From: Pseudomonadales bacterium
Lineage (GTDB): Bacteria; Pseudomonadota; Gammaproteobacteria; Pseudomonadales; JAHRWD01
Length of the DNA: 64,000 bases
Reading direction: 5' to 3'
NCBI GenBank assembly: GCA_029210125.1
Contig: JARGPR010000001.1
Location: 1 to 64,000, forward strand
The notes under the pieces are model-generated. The model saw nothing but the letters and a program-made list of their open reading frames with translations, was not told the DNA's origin and made no database searches. Below, in pieces: positions 18,447 to 27,644 of this stretch. The translations under genes and the position numbers were made by a program. How positions within the stretch are numbered: position 1 is the first letter of the stretch; each line of letters opens with the position of its first letter.

Positions 18447-18529
18447 GCGCGAAAACTTGATTGAGGCCGGTGCACGGTTGCTGGTTGGTCTCCTTCTGTT
18501 CCACATTTTAAAATGTTACAGGCAATACA

Positions 18530-19804
18530 ATGGTCTCCAATATTAAGAGTTATATGGCTGAGCTTGGCAGCAAAGCGCGCCTTGCGTCGCGCAAAATGGC
18601 TAGTGCTTCAACCGAGCAAAAAAACCAGACATTGTTTGCGATTGCTAAACATCTCGAATTGCAGACTGAAGCGCTGTTGGTAGCCAACCAAAAAGATATG
18701 CAGGCCGGTGTTGAAAAGGGTCTGGATGCAGCGTTGCTTGATCGACTTGAACTGAATCCTGCTCGCATTGATAGCATGATCGAAGGGCTAAAACAGGTCG
18801 CTAGCCTGTCTGATCCAATCGGCGAAGTGAACGGCATGAAATATATGCCCAGCGGGATTCAGGTTGGCAAAATGCGAGTGCCTTTGGGCGTAATCGGCAT
18901 CATTTATGAGTCACGTCCAAACGTGACGATTGACGCCGCTAGTCTTTGCCTGAAATCAGGAAACGCAACTATTTTACGTGGGGGCTCCGAAGCACTGCAC
19001 TCCAACCAAGCGATAGCAGCCTGTATTTATACAGGGTTTGAAGAAACCGGAATGCCATCGGACGCGGTTCAGGTGGTCAACACTACCGACCGAGAAGCAG
19101 TGGGCGAGCTGATCACCATGCCTGAGTTTGTGGATGTCATTATTCCCCGCGGTGGTAAAGGATTGATCGAGCGAATCAGCCGGGATGCCAGAGTACCTGT
19201 AATTAAACATCTTGACGGAATTTGCCACGTGTATGTGGATGATCGCGGCGATCTTGAAAAGGCTATTAAAGTGGCCTTCAACGCCAAAACCCAGCGCTAC
19301 GGCACCTGTTGTACCATGGAAACCCTGTTGGTGAATGAAGCGATTGCCGCGGATCTATTGCCTAACCTGGCAAAACTGTACGCTAAGGAAAAAGTTGAAT
19401 TAAGGGGCTGTCCAAAAACCACCGGCATATTGGCTGGTGCAGGGTTTGATGTGGTCGCGGCTACCGAGGAGGACTGGAGTACAGAATATCTTGCGCCGGT
19501 TTTGTCGATTAAATGCGTAGCGGATATGGAGGAAGCGATCGTACATATCAATCAATACGGCTCCCATCATACCGATTCGATTATTACTGAGGACTATACC
19601 CGCAGTCGTCAATTTATTACCGAAGTGGATTCCAGTTCAGTGATGGTGAATACCTCAACCCGTTTTGCCGATGGTTTTGAGTATGGGCTTGGTGCTGAAA
19701 TTGGTATATCAACCGATAAAATTCATGTGCGCGGCCCCGTCGGCCTTGAAGGGCTAACATCGGAAAAGTACGTGGTGCTGGGTGACGGCCATATTCGCCA
19801 GTGA
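18530..19804 (+). CDS. proA: Gamma-glutamyl phosphate reductase
   Basis: Reduces gamma-glutamyl phosphate to glutamate-5-semialdehyde with NADPH in proline synthesis. This is an aldehyde-dehydrogenase-fold protein of 424 residues. Conserved segments: [27 protein letters not shown], and the catalytic-cysteine region [14 protein letters not shown]. The ending [15 protein letters not shown] is typical of ProA. The ATG start gives the family's usual length. Its last four bases overlap the nadD start. proB is not in the window. Confidence 0.97.
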   Translation: MVSNIKSYMAELGSKARLASRKMASASTEQKNQTLFAIAKHLELQTEALLVANQKDMQAGVEKGLDAALLDRLELNPARIDSMIEGLKQVASLSDPIGEVNGMKYMPSGIQVGKMRVPLGVIGIIYESRPNVTIDAASLCLKSGNATILRGGSEALHSNQAIAACIYTGFEETGMPSDAVQVVNTTDREAVGELITMPEFVDVIIPRGGKGLIERISRDARVPVIKHLDGICHVYVDDRGDLEKAIKVAFNAKTQRYGTCCTMETLLVNEAIAADLLPNLAKLYAKEKVELRGCPKTTGILAGAGFDVVAATEEDWSTEYLAPVLSIKCVADMEEAIVHINQYGSHHTDSIITEDYTRSRQFITEVDSSSVMVNTSTRFADGFEYGLGAEIGISTDKIHVRGPVGLEGLTSEKYVVLGDGHIRQ

Positions 19805-20481
19805 GTGAACAGTCTGATACAACTAAACCGGTGAGCGATGCACGCTCCGTGGTCGCTTTTATGGGTGGTACCTTTGATCCAGTGCATTTCGGTCACCTGC
19901 GAATGGCGCTCGAACTTAAGCAGGCCTTGAAAGCAGATCAGTTTCGGCTGATTCCATGCGGTGATCCATACCATAAAAGCAAACTCGTTAGCGCCGCTGA
20001 TGTCCGTTATGAGATGCTTGATTGGGCGCTGCGGGATGATCCGGAATTGATGCTGGATGATCGGGAACTTAACCGTCAGGGTCCAACCTATAGTTACGAT
20101 ACATTGGTATCATTGCGAGAAGAGCTTGGCTCTGAAACAAGCCTGGTGATGGTGGTGGGCATGGATAGTTTTTTATCCCTGCCCCATTGGCATAACTGGC
20201 AGCAATTAACAGAATTAGGTCACATTTTAGTGGTGCATCGACCAGGTTCAGACTTGGAATTAACTGAACCCCTGAAAAGCTGGTATGTGGCACATAAAGC
20301 GGCTGAACTCGAGCAACTGCGCAGCAACGCTAACGGCTTTGTATTTGACCTTAAGAAGACTATGCTGGAAATTTCAGCAACTCAAATCCGTGGGTTATTG
20401 TCAGCGGGACAATCACCACGATATTTAATACCAGGTAGTGTGCTTGAATATATAAACCATAACGGTTTGTACCGCGCATAA
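19801..20481 (+). CDS. nadD: Nicotinate-nucleotide adenylyltransferase
   Basis: Adenylates nicotinate mononucleotide in NAD synthesis. The nucleotidyltransferase motif [20 protein letters not shown] near residues 20-39 and the [13 protein letters not shown] motif (the ISSTxIR type) near the C-terminus identify it. The start is GTG at 19801, four bases inside proA, so translation is coupled. The first ~17 residues before the conserved core are polar and family-variable. Pseudomonas keeps the same proA-nadD-rsfS order. Confidence 0.96.
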   Translation: MSEQSDTTKPVSDARSVVAFMGGTFDPVHFGHLRMALELKQALKADQFRLIPCGDPYHKSKLVSAADVRYEMLDWALRDDPELMLDDRELNRQGPTYSYDTLVSLREELGSETSLVMVVGMDSFLSLPHWHNWQQLTELGHILVVHRPGSDLELTEPLKSWYVAHKAAELEQLRSNANGFVFDLKKTMLEISATQIRGLLSAGQSPRYLIPGSVLEYINHNGLYRA

Positions 20482-20519
20482 CCCCAAACAACCTGAACGA
20501 CTACGCTACGGCCCTGAAT

Positions 20520-20888
20520 ATGATGACACCTGATCAACTGAAACAACGCATCCTTGGATTACTCGATGAAATTAAGGCTAAGGACGTGCTCTGTATCGAT
20601 GTGAAAGAAAAGACCAGCGTTACTGACTATATGATTATTGCCAGTGGTACTTCTAGTCGTCATCTTAACTCTATTGCCGAACATGTGGCGCTGGAAACCA
20701 AACGAGAAGGCGAATCAGCTTTAGGTGTTGAGGGCAAAGGTAGTGCCGAATGGGTACTGTTGGATCATGGTTGCGTCATCACCCATGTTATGCTGCCGGA
20801 AGCGCGGGAGTTTTATGACCTTGAGCGCCTGTGGCAGCCATTGGCTCCAGGGGTTAGCGAACCGGCAGCGGATGGAGAAGAGCTTTAA
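20520..20888 (+). CDS. rsfS: Ribosomal silencing factor RsfS
   Basis: Binds ribosomal protein L14 and blocks subunit joining under nutrient limitation (the YbeB/Iojap family). Conserved segments: VTDYMIIASGTSSRHLNSIAEHV, EGKGSAEWVLLDHG and the ending VIVHVML-like VITHVMLPEAREFYDLERLW. The C-terminus carries a short acidic tail. It is 38 bp after nadD and 33 bp before rlmH. Confidence 0.96.
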   Translation: MMTPDQLKQRILGLLDEIKAKDVLCIDVKEKTSVTDYMIIASGTSSRHLNSIAEHVALETKREGESALGVEGKGSAEWVLLDHGCVITHVMLPEAREFYDLERLWQPLAPGVSEPAADGEEL

Positions 20889-20921
20889 TCTGTAGCGATA
20901 CCTTCACTATATCTTGTAACT

Positions 20922-21389
20922 ATGCGTGTACGATTAATCTGTGTTGGAACCCGGATGCCTCAATGGGTTACCACGGGTTTTGAAGAGTATAAAAAACGTC
21001 TGGTAAACGATCTTCGGCTTGAATTGGTTGAGGTGAATGCCGGGGTCAGAAATAAAAATGCTGACCTAAAAAAAATTGTCGCCAAAGAAGGTGAAGCGCT
21101 ACTTAAAGCAGTTCCCAAAGGAGATTTACTGATTGCGCTGGATTTGACCGGCAAGCAATGGAGTACCGAGCAGCTTGCGGATGATATTATTGATTGGCAG
21201 GGTCAGGGTCGGGATGTCAGCTTGCTGGTTGGAGGCCCGGATGGATTGCACGCTAGTTGTTTGCAGCGGGCGGAATTTAGCCGATCGTTATCCAAATTAA
21301 CCCTTCCGCACCCACTAGTGCGCGTCCTGATGGCGGAACAAATTTACCGCGCATGGAGCCTTGGGAAAGGGCACCCTTATCACCGCTAA
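20922..21389 (+). CDS. rlmH: 23S rRNA pseudouridine(1915) N3-methyltransferase
   Basis: Methylates pseudouridine 1915 of 23S rRNA on the assembled ribosome, using S-adenosylmethionine. It is a 155-residue SPOUT protein with the SAM-binding knot LLVGGPDGLH and the invariant ending EQIYRAWSLGKGHPYHR. The length equals that of E. coli RlmH. It lies directly downstream of rsfS, another ribosome factor, and 28 bp before mrdA. Confidence 0.97.
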   Translation: MRVRLICVGTRMPQWVTTGFEEYKKRLVNDLRLELVEVNAGVRNKNADLKKIVAKEGEALLKAVPKGDLLIALDLTGKQWSTEQLADDIIDWQGQGRDVSLLVGGPDGLHASCLQRAEFSRSLSKLTLPHPLVRVLMAEQIYRAWSLGKGHPYHR

Positions 21390-21417
21390 CCGACCTTGTT
21401 ATCGATTGTGTTGAATC

Positions 21418-23292
21418 ATGCCCGAGCCGTTACACCTCAATAATCCCCTTGCCGAACGCAGATTATTTAATGCGCGGATGGCGATCTGTTTGTTGTTGGT
21501 AGTGCTGATGGCAGCGGGTCTGATTGCCCGTGCTGCCTATCTACAGCTTTTTCAGCATGATCAATACGCTACTCTTTCCGACGAAAACCGCCTTAGACTC
21601 CAGCCGGTCGCCCCTACTAGAGGATTGATCTATGATCGAAACGGCATTTTACTGGCGGATAATCAACCCAGTTTTACCTTGGTAGTGGTACGCGAACGTG
21701 CCAAGGATCTTGACCAGTTGTTGCTTGATCTACAGGAGATCATTGAGATCTCCGACCGGGAGATCCAACGCTTTCAGAAGCGCAGAAAAAGGTCAGGTGC
21801 TTTTTTTGCCTCCTTACCGCTTAAGTTCAAGTTAAGCGATGAGGAGATCGCTACGCTAGCGGTGAATCAGCACCGGTTACCCGGTGCAGAAATACGTGCT
21901 CAATTGGTTCGCAACTACCCGGTTTCTGAGTTAACGACCCACGTGGTGGGTTATGTCGGCCGCATCAACGAGCGTGAACTTAAAAAAATAGACCGGGTTC
22001 AATACAGTGTCACCAACCATATTGGAAAAACTGGTATTGAGAAATTTTACGAATCGGTTTTGCATGGGCAGGTCGGCAACCAAAAGGTCGAAACAGATGC
22101 CCAGGGTCGGGTATTACGCACTCTGGACAGAATCGACCCGGTTCCCGGCGATGATATATATCTGCAACTTGATATTGAGTTGCAACGGGTTGCGGATAAA
22201 GCGCTTGAGGGTCGCCGCGGTGCAGTGGTTGCAATCGAGATCGAGAGCGGTGGTGTGCTGGCAATGGTCAGCAAACCCTCCTTTGACGGCAATAAATTTG
22301 TCACCGGTATCGATAGTAAAAGCTATAACCAACTTCGAGATTCACTGGATCTTCCGATGTTTAATCGTGCGATCCGTGGCGTATACCCGCCAGGCTCGAC
22401 CATTAAACCATTTATTGGCCTAGCGGGTCTGGATACCAGAGTTGTGAACTACTACAGTCGAGTTCGTGACCCAGGCTGGTATCAACTGGAAAATGATGAG
22501 CGTTTCTATCGGGACTGGAAAAAAGGCGGCCATGGCTGGACCGTTAATTTATCCCAGGCCATTATTGAATCCTGCGATACCTATTTTTATGATCTGTCGT
22601 TTAAGTTGGGTATAGACCAAATACACAACTACCTTGGCCAATTTGGATTTGGCCAGCCTAGTTTGCGGGATCTGCCAGGCGAAGCATCTGCTACTCTACC
22701 ATCCAGGGGCTGGAAGAAAACAACCTATGGAAAAACCTGGTATCACGGCGAAACATTATTAGCTGGTATTGGTCAGGGTTATTTTTCAGCTACTCCGATG
22801 CAGTTGGCAACTGCAACTGCAACTTTCGGTAATAAAGGCAAAACGGTTCAAGCTCGATTATTGATGACTGATCAAAGTAGCCATTGGTCAAAATTGGATC
22901 GTCAAAAATTGCCCGACGTAGAATTAAAGAATCCACAGGATTGGGATTACCTGTTTAAGTCTATGGAGCGGGTCGTGCATTCGCCTAAGGGTACTGCGCG
23001 TCGTATTGGGGTGGGTAGCGAATATCGAATAGCAGGTAAGACCGGAACAGCACAGGTGGTCGGTATCCGACAGGGCGAGGAGTACGACGGCGAAGCACTG
23101 GAAGAGCATCAACGAGATCATGCGTTGTTTGTTGGCTTTGCTCCGGTGCAAGCGCCAAAAATAGCGGTAGCGGTTGTCATTGAAAATGGCGAGCATGGTA
23201 GTTCAGTTGCTGCTCCAGTCGCACGTAAGCTATTTGATGCCTATTTGTTGAATGGCCTAATTCCAAGCTTAAGCTCAGAAGAAAAACTATAG
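21418..23292 (+). CDS. mrdA: Penicillin-binding protein 2 (elongation transpeptidase)
   Basis: The peptidoglycan transpeptidase of the rod (elongation) complex, working with RodA. One N-terminal membrane helix (~residues 21-42) anchors a periplasmic protein. It has the PBP dimerisation domain, then the transpeptidase domain: active-site Ser in PPGSTIKP (~328), ESCDTYFYD (the SxN-type motif as SCD) and KTGTAQ (~540). The 624-residue length fits E. coli PBP2 (633). rodA follows after 13 bp. Confidence 0.97.
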   Translation: MPEPLHLNNPLAERRLFNARMAICLLLVVLMAAGLIARAAYLQLFQHDQYATLSDENRLRLQPVAPTRGLIYDRNGILLADNQPSFTLVVVRERAKDLDQLLLDLQEIIEISDREIQRFQKRRKRSGAFFASLPLKFKLSDEEIATLAVNQHRLPGAEIRAQLVRNYPVSELTTHVVGYVGRINERELKKIDRVQYSVTNHIGKTGIEKFYESVLHGQVGNQKVETDAQGRVLRTLDRIDPVPGDDIYLQLDIELQRVADKALEGRRGAVVAIEIESGGVLAMVSKPSFDGNKFVTGIDSKSYNQLRDSLDLPMFNRAIRGVYPPGSTIKPFIGLAGLDTRVVNYYSRVRDPGWYQLENDERFYRDWKKGGHGWTVNLSQAIIESCDTYFYDLSFKLGIDQIHNYLGQFGFGQPSLRDLPGEASATLPSRGWKKTTYGKTWYHGETLLAGIGQGYFSATPMQLATATATFGNKGKTVQARLLMTDQSSHWSKLDRQKLPDVELKNPQDWDYLFKSMERVVHSPKGTARRIGVGSEYRIAGKTGTAQVVGIRQGEEYDGEALEEHQRDHALFVGFAPVQAPKIAVAVVIENGEHGSSVAAPVARKLFDAYLLNGLIPSLSSEEKL

Positions 23293-23305
23293 GAGCTTTG
23301 GGGCT

Positions 23306-24448
23306 ATGCGGAAGACTTATCAACATCAATTTCCGGATTACCAAAGCCGCAAACCGCTGCCTGGTCCTCTTAAAACAGTTGCGAATCTGGATTTTATCCT
23401 GCTGTTTATGATTGTATTGCTAAGCGGTTTTGGGTTGGTAGTGCTCTACAGTGCCAGTGAACAGAGTGATGCGATTATGGTGCGCCAATCCAGCTATTTG
23501 GCCGCTGCATTTGGCGGTATGTTTATTCTTGCGCAGATTGATCCTCGACATCTGGAACGCCTAGCTACCCCGCTGTTTATACTCGGAACCGCATTATTGA
23601 TTGCCGTTTTGCTAATGGGGACCGGTGCCAAGGGAGCTCAACGCTGGTTAGCAATCCCGGGTTTACCGCGGTTTCAACCATCAGAACTGATGAAGCTTGT
23701 TGTGCCTATTATGGTGGCGAGTTATCTTGCTCGACGTCCATTGCCACCCTCGTTAAAGCATTTATTCTTTTCATGTTTTTTTATCTTGGTTTCTGTAGGC
23801 CTGATCGCCAGACAACCGGATCTGGGTACTTCCATTTTGATCGGTGCGTCGGGCCTGTTTGTGATATTTCTAGCTGGGGTACCCTGGAAGGTGATCTCTA
23901 TAGCACTTATTGCGGCGCTGGCTTCGTTGCCGGGTTTGTGGTTTTTGATGAGGGATTATCAGCGTCAACGAGTTTTGACGCTGCTCGACCCCGAACGAGA
24001 CCCACTCGGTGCTGGCTGGAATACCATTCAGTCTAAGATCGCAATTGGCTCCGGCGGCATGGAAGGTAAAGGTTGGTTAAACGGAACCCAGTCACACCTT
24101 GATTTTTTACCAGAGGGGCACACAGATTTTATTATTGCGGTATTAGGAGAAGAGCTTGGTTTTTTGGGTGTACTGTCGGTTATGGTGTTGTATCTTTTAA
24201 TTGTTGCTAGAGGTTCCTATATTGCCTTGACGGCTGATGGCACATTTAATCGGTTATTGGCGGGTAGCATCACCCTCACTTTTTTTGTCTACGTATTCGT
24301 TAACGTCGGAATGGTGAGTGGATTACTACCTATTGTGGGAGTGCCGCTGCCGCTGGTGAGCCAGGGTGGCACTTCACTAATTACCTTGATGGCGGGTTTT
24401 GGTATTCTAATGTCGATCCATTCGCATCGATCTTTAATGCAGCAGTAA
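23306..24448 (+). CDS. rodA: Rod shape-determining protein RodA (SEDS glycosyltransferase)
   Basis: Polymerises lipid II into glycan strands in the elongation complex with PBP2. This is a multi-spanning SEDS protein of 380 residues. Conserved parts: GLVVLYSAS, FQPSELMKLVVP, RQPDLGTSILI (with the catalytic-Asp region), the loop LPEGHTDFIIAVLGEELGF, and GLLPIVGVPLPLVSQGGTS. A short basic N-terminal tail precedes the first helix. The close mrdA-rodA pairing is conserved across proteobacteria. Confidence 0.97.
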   Translation: MRKTYQHQFPDYQSRKPLPGPLKTVANLDFILLFMIVLLSGFGLVVLYSASEQSDAIMVRQSSYLAAAFGGMFILAQIDPRHLERLATPLFILGTALLIAVLLMGTGAKGAQRWLAIPGLPRFQPSELMKLVVPIMVASYLARRPLPPSLKHLFFSCFFILVSVGLIARQPDLGTSILIGASGLFVIFLAGVPWKVISIALIAALASLPGLWFLMRDYQRQRVLTLLDPERDPLGAGWNTIQSKIAIGSGGMEGKGWLNGTQSHLDFLPEGHTDFIIAVLGEELGFLGVLSVMVLYLLIVARGSYIALTADGTFNRLLAGSITLTFFVYVFVNVGMVSGLLPIVGVPLPLVSQGGTSLITLMAGFGILMSIHSHRSLMQQ

Positions 24449-24477
24449 ATGCTGCTCATATTTGGAGTTTTAATCTA

Positions 24478-25494
24478 TTGAACACTTTATATAAAACCCA
24501 AGAATCCTGGTGGTTTGCACGGTTACTAGGATTGTCGTTGGCCTGGGCTGTGTCATCGTCATCAATAGCCGCATCGGATCCAACTCCCTACCGAGGCTAT
24601 CCGGCTGTGCAGGAATTTATCGGTTCTATGGTGAAGGATCATGGTTTTGAGCAAGCTGCTTTGGAGCAGGTTTTTGGAGCCGCTAAACGTAAGCAATCGA
24701 TACTCGATGCGATTGCTCGACCGGCAGAAAAAACCAAAGAATGGTGGGAATACCGCAATATTTTTATAAAAAATAAGAGGATCGCCCAAGGTAAGGCTTT
24801 TATGAAAGAACACCGCGTTCTTTTGGAAAATGCCGAGCAGAAATTTGGTGTACCCAAGGAGATTATTGTTGCAATCCTGGGGGTGGAAACTCGTTATGGG
24901 CGATACACCGGAGGTTATCGGGTCATCGATGCGCTCACCACACTCTCATTTGATTACCCTGCTAGGCAGAAGTTTTTCCGGAAACAACTGGTTGAGTTTC
25001 TATTGCTGGCAAGGGAAGAAAATCAAAACCCGTTAGATTTGATGGGGTCTTATGCGGGCGCTATGGGGTACGGCCAATTTATGCCGAGCAGTTATCGCGC
25101 ATACGCGATCGATTTTGATGGCGATGATAAACGGGATATCTGGAGTAATCCGGCGGATGCCGTGGGTAGTATTGCAAACTATCTTAAGCGTCATGGCTGG
25201 AAAGCGGGCCAGCCTATTATTAGCAAAACCACGACCACTGGAAACCGTTTCGAATCAATTGCTAATAAAAGCTTGAAGCCTGCCCACAGCGTTAAAGAAC
25301 TTTCGGAATTAGGTGTTAACCCGGTCGGTTCATACCAAGACGATATGCTCGCATCACTGGTGAAACTGAAAAATAAACAGAGCTACGAATATTGGATGGG
25401 GTTTCAAAATTTCTATGTGATCAGCCGCTACAATCACAGCCGTTTATATTCCATGGCGGTGTTTGAGCTTTCTCAACTTGTTAGCGAACGATGA
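24478..25494 (+). CDS. mltB: Lytic murein transglycosylase B family (SltB1/MltB-like)
   Basis: Cleaves the glycan backbone of peptidoglycan with formation of 1,6-anhydro ends. The catalytic Glu is in ILGVETRYGRYTGGYRV (~137), followed by GAMGYGQFMPSSY and the DGDDKRDIWSNPADAVGSIANY block. The N-terminus has a hydrophobic leader ending SSSSIAA without a lipobox Cys, so the protein is predicted to be soluble in the periplasm, like the Pseudomonas SltB1 found at this gene position, and unlike lipoprotein MltB of E. coli. The start is a TTG at 24478 behind GGAG. It overlaps rlpA by four bases. Confidence 0.93.
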   Translation: MNTLYKTQESWWFARLLGLSLAWAVSSSSIAASDPTPYRGYPAVQEFIGSMVKDHGFEQAALEQVFGAAKRKQSILDAIARPAEKTKEWWEYRNIFIKNKRIAQGKAFMKEHRVLLENAEQKFGVPKEIIVAILGVETRYGRYTGGYRVIDALTTLSFDYPARQKFFRKQLVEFLLLAREENQNPLDLMGSYAGAMGYGQFMPSSYRAYAIDFDGDDKRDIWSNPADAVGSIANYLKRHGWKAGQPIISKTTTTGNRFESIANKSLKPAHSVKELSELGVNPVGSYQDDMLASLVKLKNKQSYEYWMGFQNFYVISRYNHSRLYSMAVFELSQLVSER

Positions 25495-26309
25495 AAAGGG
25501 CCGTTAGATTTTTAGCTAAATGGCCGTTACCGACGGTGGTTGTTTTGGGGTTTTATGGTTGCGCTCAAGTGCAAAAAGATGGCGCTCCTGCTGGTGGACT
25601 TGCTTTAAGTGACATCAAACCGATTACCGCCAAATATGAGCCGAGATCCCGAGGTGGCAACAGTAATCCCTATACGGTTTTGGGGCAGACGTATCAGTTG
25701 CTTCCCAGCAATCAGAGCTATCGAGAGCAGGGTACCGCATCTTGGTACGGTACCAAATTTCATGGCCGAAAAACCGCGAATGGCGAGCCATACGATATGC
25801 GTGGATTATCCGCAGCTCATCGTAGTTTACCGATCCCTACCTATTTAAAAGTGACAAACCTGGAAAACCGTCGCTCGGTGGTGGTTCGGGTGAATGATCG
25901 AGGGCCCTTTCACAGCGAGCGGATCATTGATCTTTCCTATGGCGCCGCGACAATGCTCGGTTTTGCCGATCAGGGTACCGCTCCAGTTTTGCTTGAATCG
26001 ATAGATTTCCCTGAAGTGACGAGCAATTCTGCGTCGTCTGGGCAAGAATCTGCTAATCACTATCTTCAAATTGGAGCTTTTTCCAGCGAGAGATCAGCTT
26101 TGGCTCTGAAACAGCGGATGGAAACGCTGATTCAGCAACCGGTTGAAATTAAGCAGGTTTTGGGCAAGGTAAACTCAGGAGTTAGATCACACGTCTATCG
26201 TGTTTATATTGGTCCGTTTGCTACGCCGGATGCTCTGGGTTTGGTGAAGCAGCAGCTGCCTTCAAAAGGCATACGGCAGTCACACCGGGTATCTTCCCAA
26301 GAGTATTGA
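25491..26309 (+). CDS. rlpA: Septal ring lytic transglycosylase RlpA (rare lipoprotein A)
   Basis: An outer-membrane lipoprotein that cuts peptidoglycan strands lacking stem peptides (shown for Pseudomonas RlpA). The lipobox region VLGFYGC puts the lipidated Cys at residue 24. The double-psi beta-barrel domain spans GTASWYGTKFHGRKTANGE to VRVNDRGPFHSERIIDLS. A C-terminal SPOR domain (HYLQIGAFSSERSALALKQ ... VYIGPFA) binds denuded septal glycan. The ATG overlaps the end of the upstream transglycosylase gene by four bases (ATGA), so the two are coupled. Confidence 0.96.
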   Translation: MKRAVRFLAKWPLPTVVVLGFYGCAQVQKDGAPAGGLALSDIKPITAKYEPRSRGGNSNPYTVLGQTYQLLPSNQSYREQGTASWYGTKFHGRKTANGEPYDMRGLSAAHRSLPIPTYLKVTNLENRRSVVVRVNDRGPFHSERIIDLSYGAATMLGFADQGTAPVLLESIDFPEVTSNSASSGQESANHYLQIGAFSSERSALALKQRMETLIQQPVEIKQVLGKVNSGVRSHVYRVYIGPFATPDALGLVKQQLPSKGIRQSHRVSSQEY

Positions 26310-26353
26310 AAACAGTCCTTTCCCGTAAACCCCATCAACTTGTGTACTCATTA

Positions 26354-26388
26354 GAAAAAAAGCCCGGTTACGAAATCGCAAGCCGGGC
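26354..26388 (-). terminator. Rho-independent terminator (minus strand)
   Basis: On the minus strand, a GCCCGG/CCGGGC stem with a 15-nt loop is followed directly by a run of seven Ts. It is the second of two hairpins downstream of the TorF-like gene and also separates it from convergent rlpA. Confidence 0.75.
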
Positions 26389-26417
26389 CGTATACACAGG
26401 TATTAAAATTTAAAAAG

Positions 26418-26469
26418 CTGAACTACGCAGGGTCTCGTCAAGAAGCAGAAAGGACCCAACGTAGTTCAG
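26418..26469 (-). terminator. Long hairpin, probable first terminator of the TorF-like gene
   Basis: Arms CTGAACTACGCAGGGTC and GACCC-AACGTAGTTCAG pair over about 17 bp with two central mismatches and a 17-nt loop. Read on the minus strand it is followed by CTTTTTAAATTTTAA, a U-rich tail. It begins 24 bp after the stop of the TorF-like gene. Confidence 0.6.
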
Positions 26470-26492
26470 AGGCGGGCTTCAAAAAATACTGA

Positions 26493-27152
26493 TCATAGTT
26501 TGCTAAGGTCGATAGGTAGACTTAGCGAAGCGACAAAGATGGTGTCTCCTTCGTCTGTGGCACCGGCTCCGGTAGAGGTATCCACTACGGTGCTGGCTGT
26601 AAACGACAAGTAATCATTGTAGCTATAACTCAAATCCAGATGAGTGTAGTCCATGCTTGAAAAGCCTGTATCAGCGGTACCCAGGCTAACGCCGAATTTA
26701 TCGAAGCTGGCTGCAAGCGTATAGTAAGCATAACCACTTCCACCCGCGATATTATCGTAGTAGGTAAAAGAAACAGGGCCTACGGAAGCCGAGACAATAA
26801 TTTCGGTGAGCTCTCCAAAGGAATCAAATGTTGTGTCCGATGGGTAGATGTAGTTCCATATACTGACATCCAGTGAGACCGGACCCAGGTCGCCCCCCCA
26901 GCCAGCATAGAGATCGTATTCCTCGCCGCCACTTTCGCTGGCGATCCATATTCCAGAATAAATCCCTGAGCCCAGGTCTGTTGATAGCGTGACATCGAAC
27001 AGTGGACTACCTGCACTTACATCCTGACCACGCCACAAATAAACGGTGGAGATGTTTGCAGAAGCATCAAGCTCCACAGCGCTTGCGCTTTGAGGAAGAA
27101 GCATGGCTGTCGTGAGTGCAGTTGCTATTCCAAGGGTTGATAGTTTGTTCAT
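26493..27152 (-). CDS. TorF family putative porin (gcw_chp, TIGR02001-like)
   Basis: A predicted outer-membrane beta-barrel of ~219 residues; the substrate is unknown. The signal peptide MNKLSTLGIATALTTAMLLP...ASA precedes the mature start VELDASANIS. Alternating beta-strand sequence follows, with the family's YLWRGQDVS near the start and GIYSGIWIAS after it. ATG 27152 is chosen over a longer frame because GGAG lies seven bases before it and the signal peptide starts there. It interrupts the otherwise conserved rlpA-dacA order on the opposite strand. A paralogue lies at 31098-31724. Confidence 0.85.
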   Translation of the reverse strand: MNKLSTLGIATALTTAMLLPQSASAVELDASANISTVYLWRGQDVSAGSPLFDVTLSTDLGSGIYSGIWIASESGGEEYDLYAGWGGDLGPVSLDVSIWNYIYPSDTTFDSFGELTEIIVSASVGPVSFTYYDNIAGGSGYAYYTLAASFDKFGVSLGTADTGFSSMDYTHLDLSYSYNDYLSFTASTVVDTSTGAGATDEGDTIFVASLSLPIDLSKL

Positions 27153-27644
27153 AAAATACTCCACGGTGTAAAAAAATATAAGTTTTTGACTGTATGTAAA
27201 CCAATGTCTATATATACAGGCCAATTGAATGCAGTATTACTTGCAGATGAATGCTGCTTATATTGCATCGTTAAAATAAAAGCATATACCATGCCATATC
27301 TTTTCGTTCGTGTTGTTTCTGGCTTTTTGGTCCTGTATCTAGTGATGCGCGAGGGAATAGAACGTCGCTTGTTGTAGGCAATCATATGGTGAATGGGCTT
27401 TTTTTGTGCGCGCTTGTTTGAATTCGGTGCAATCGAATCACTAATAGCAGATAGTTTGAGGCGTGATAATGAGGATTAGATATAGGTGTTATATTGCTGG
27501 AAGGGCTGTGTTGGTCATGCACCTGCGGTCTCGCTCCAGGAGCAATTACATAAAAGTAGCGTTTAATATATAATAATTGCCAATTTTTACGGGCGTTTAG
27601 CACCGATTACAGTTGCGGTTTGTCGAACCTTCATGTTGGATTCT
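27153..27644. other. Non-coding stretch between the TorF-like gene and dacA
   Basis: About 490 bp, AT-rich, between divergent genes. It must contain the promoters of both. I see no convincing -35/-10 pair, terminator, RNA gene or credible reading frame; short open frames here lack ribosome-binding sites and protein-like composition. Confidence 0.5.

Noticed and set aside
27186-27377. 63-residue frame between the TorF-like gene and dacA
   Set aside because: Its N-terminal part has no ribosome-binding site and it lies in the expected promoter region. A short hydrophobic stretch alone is not enough.
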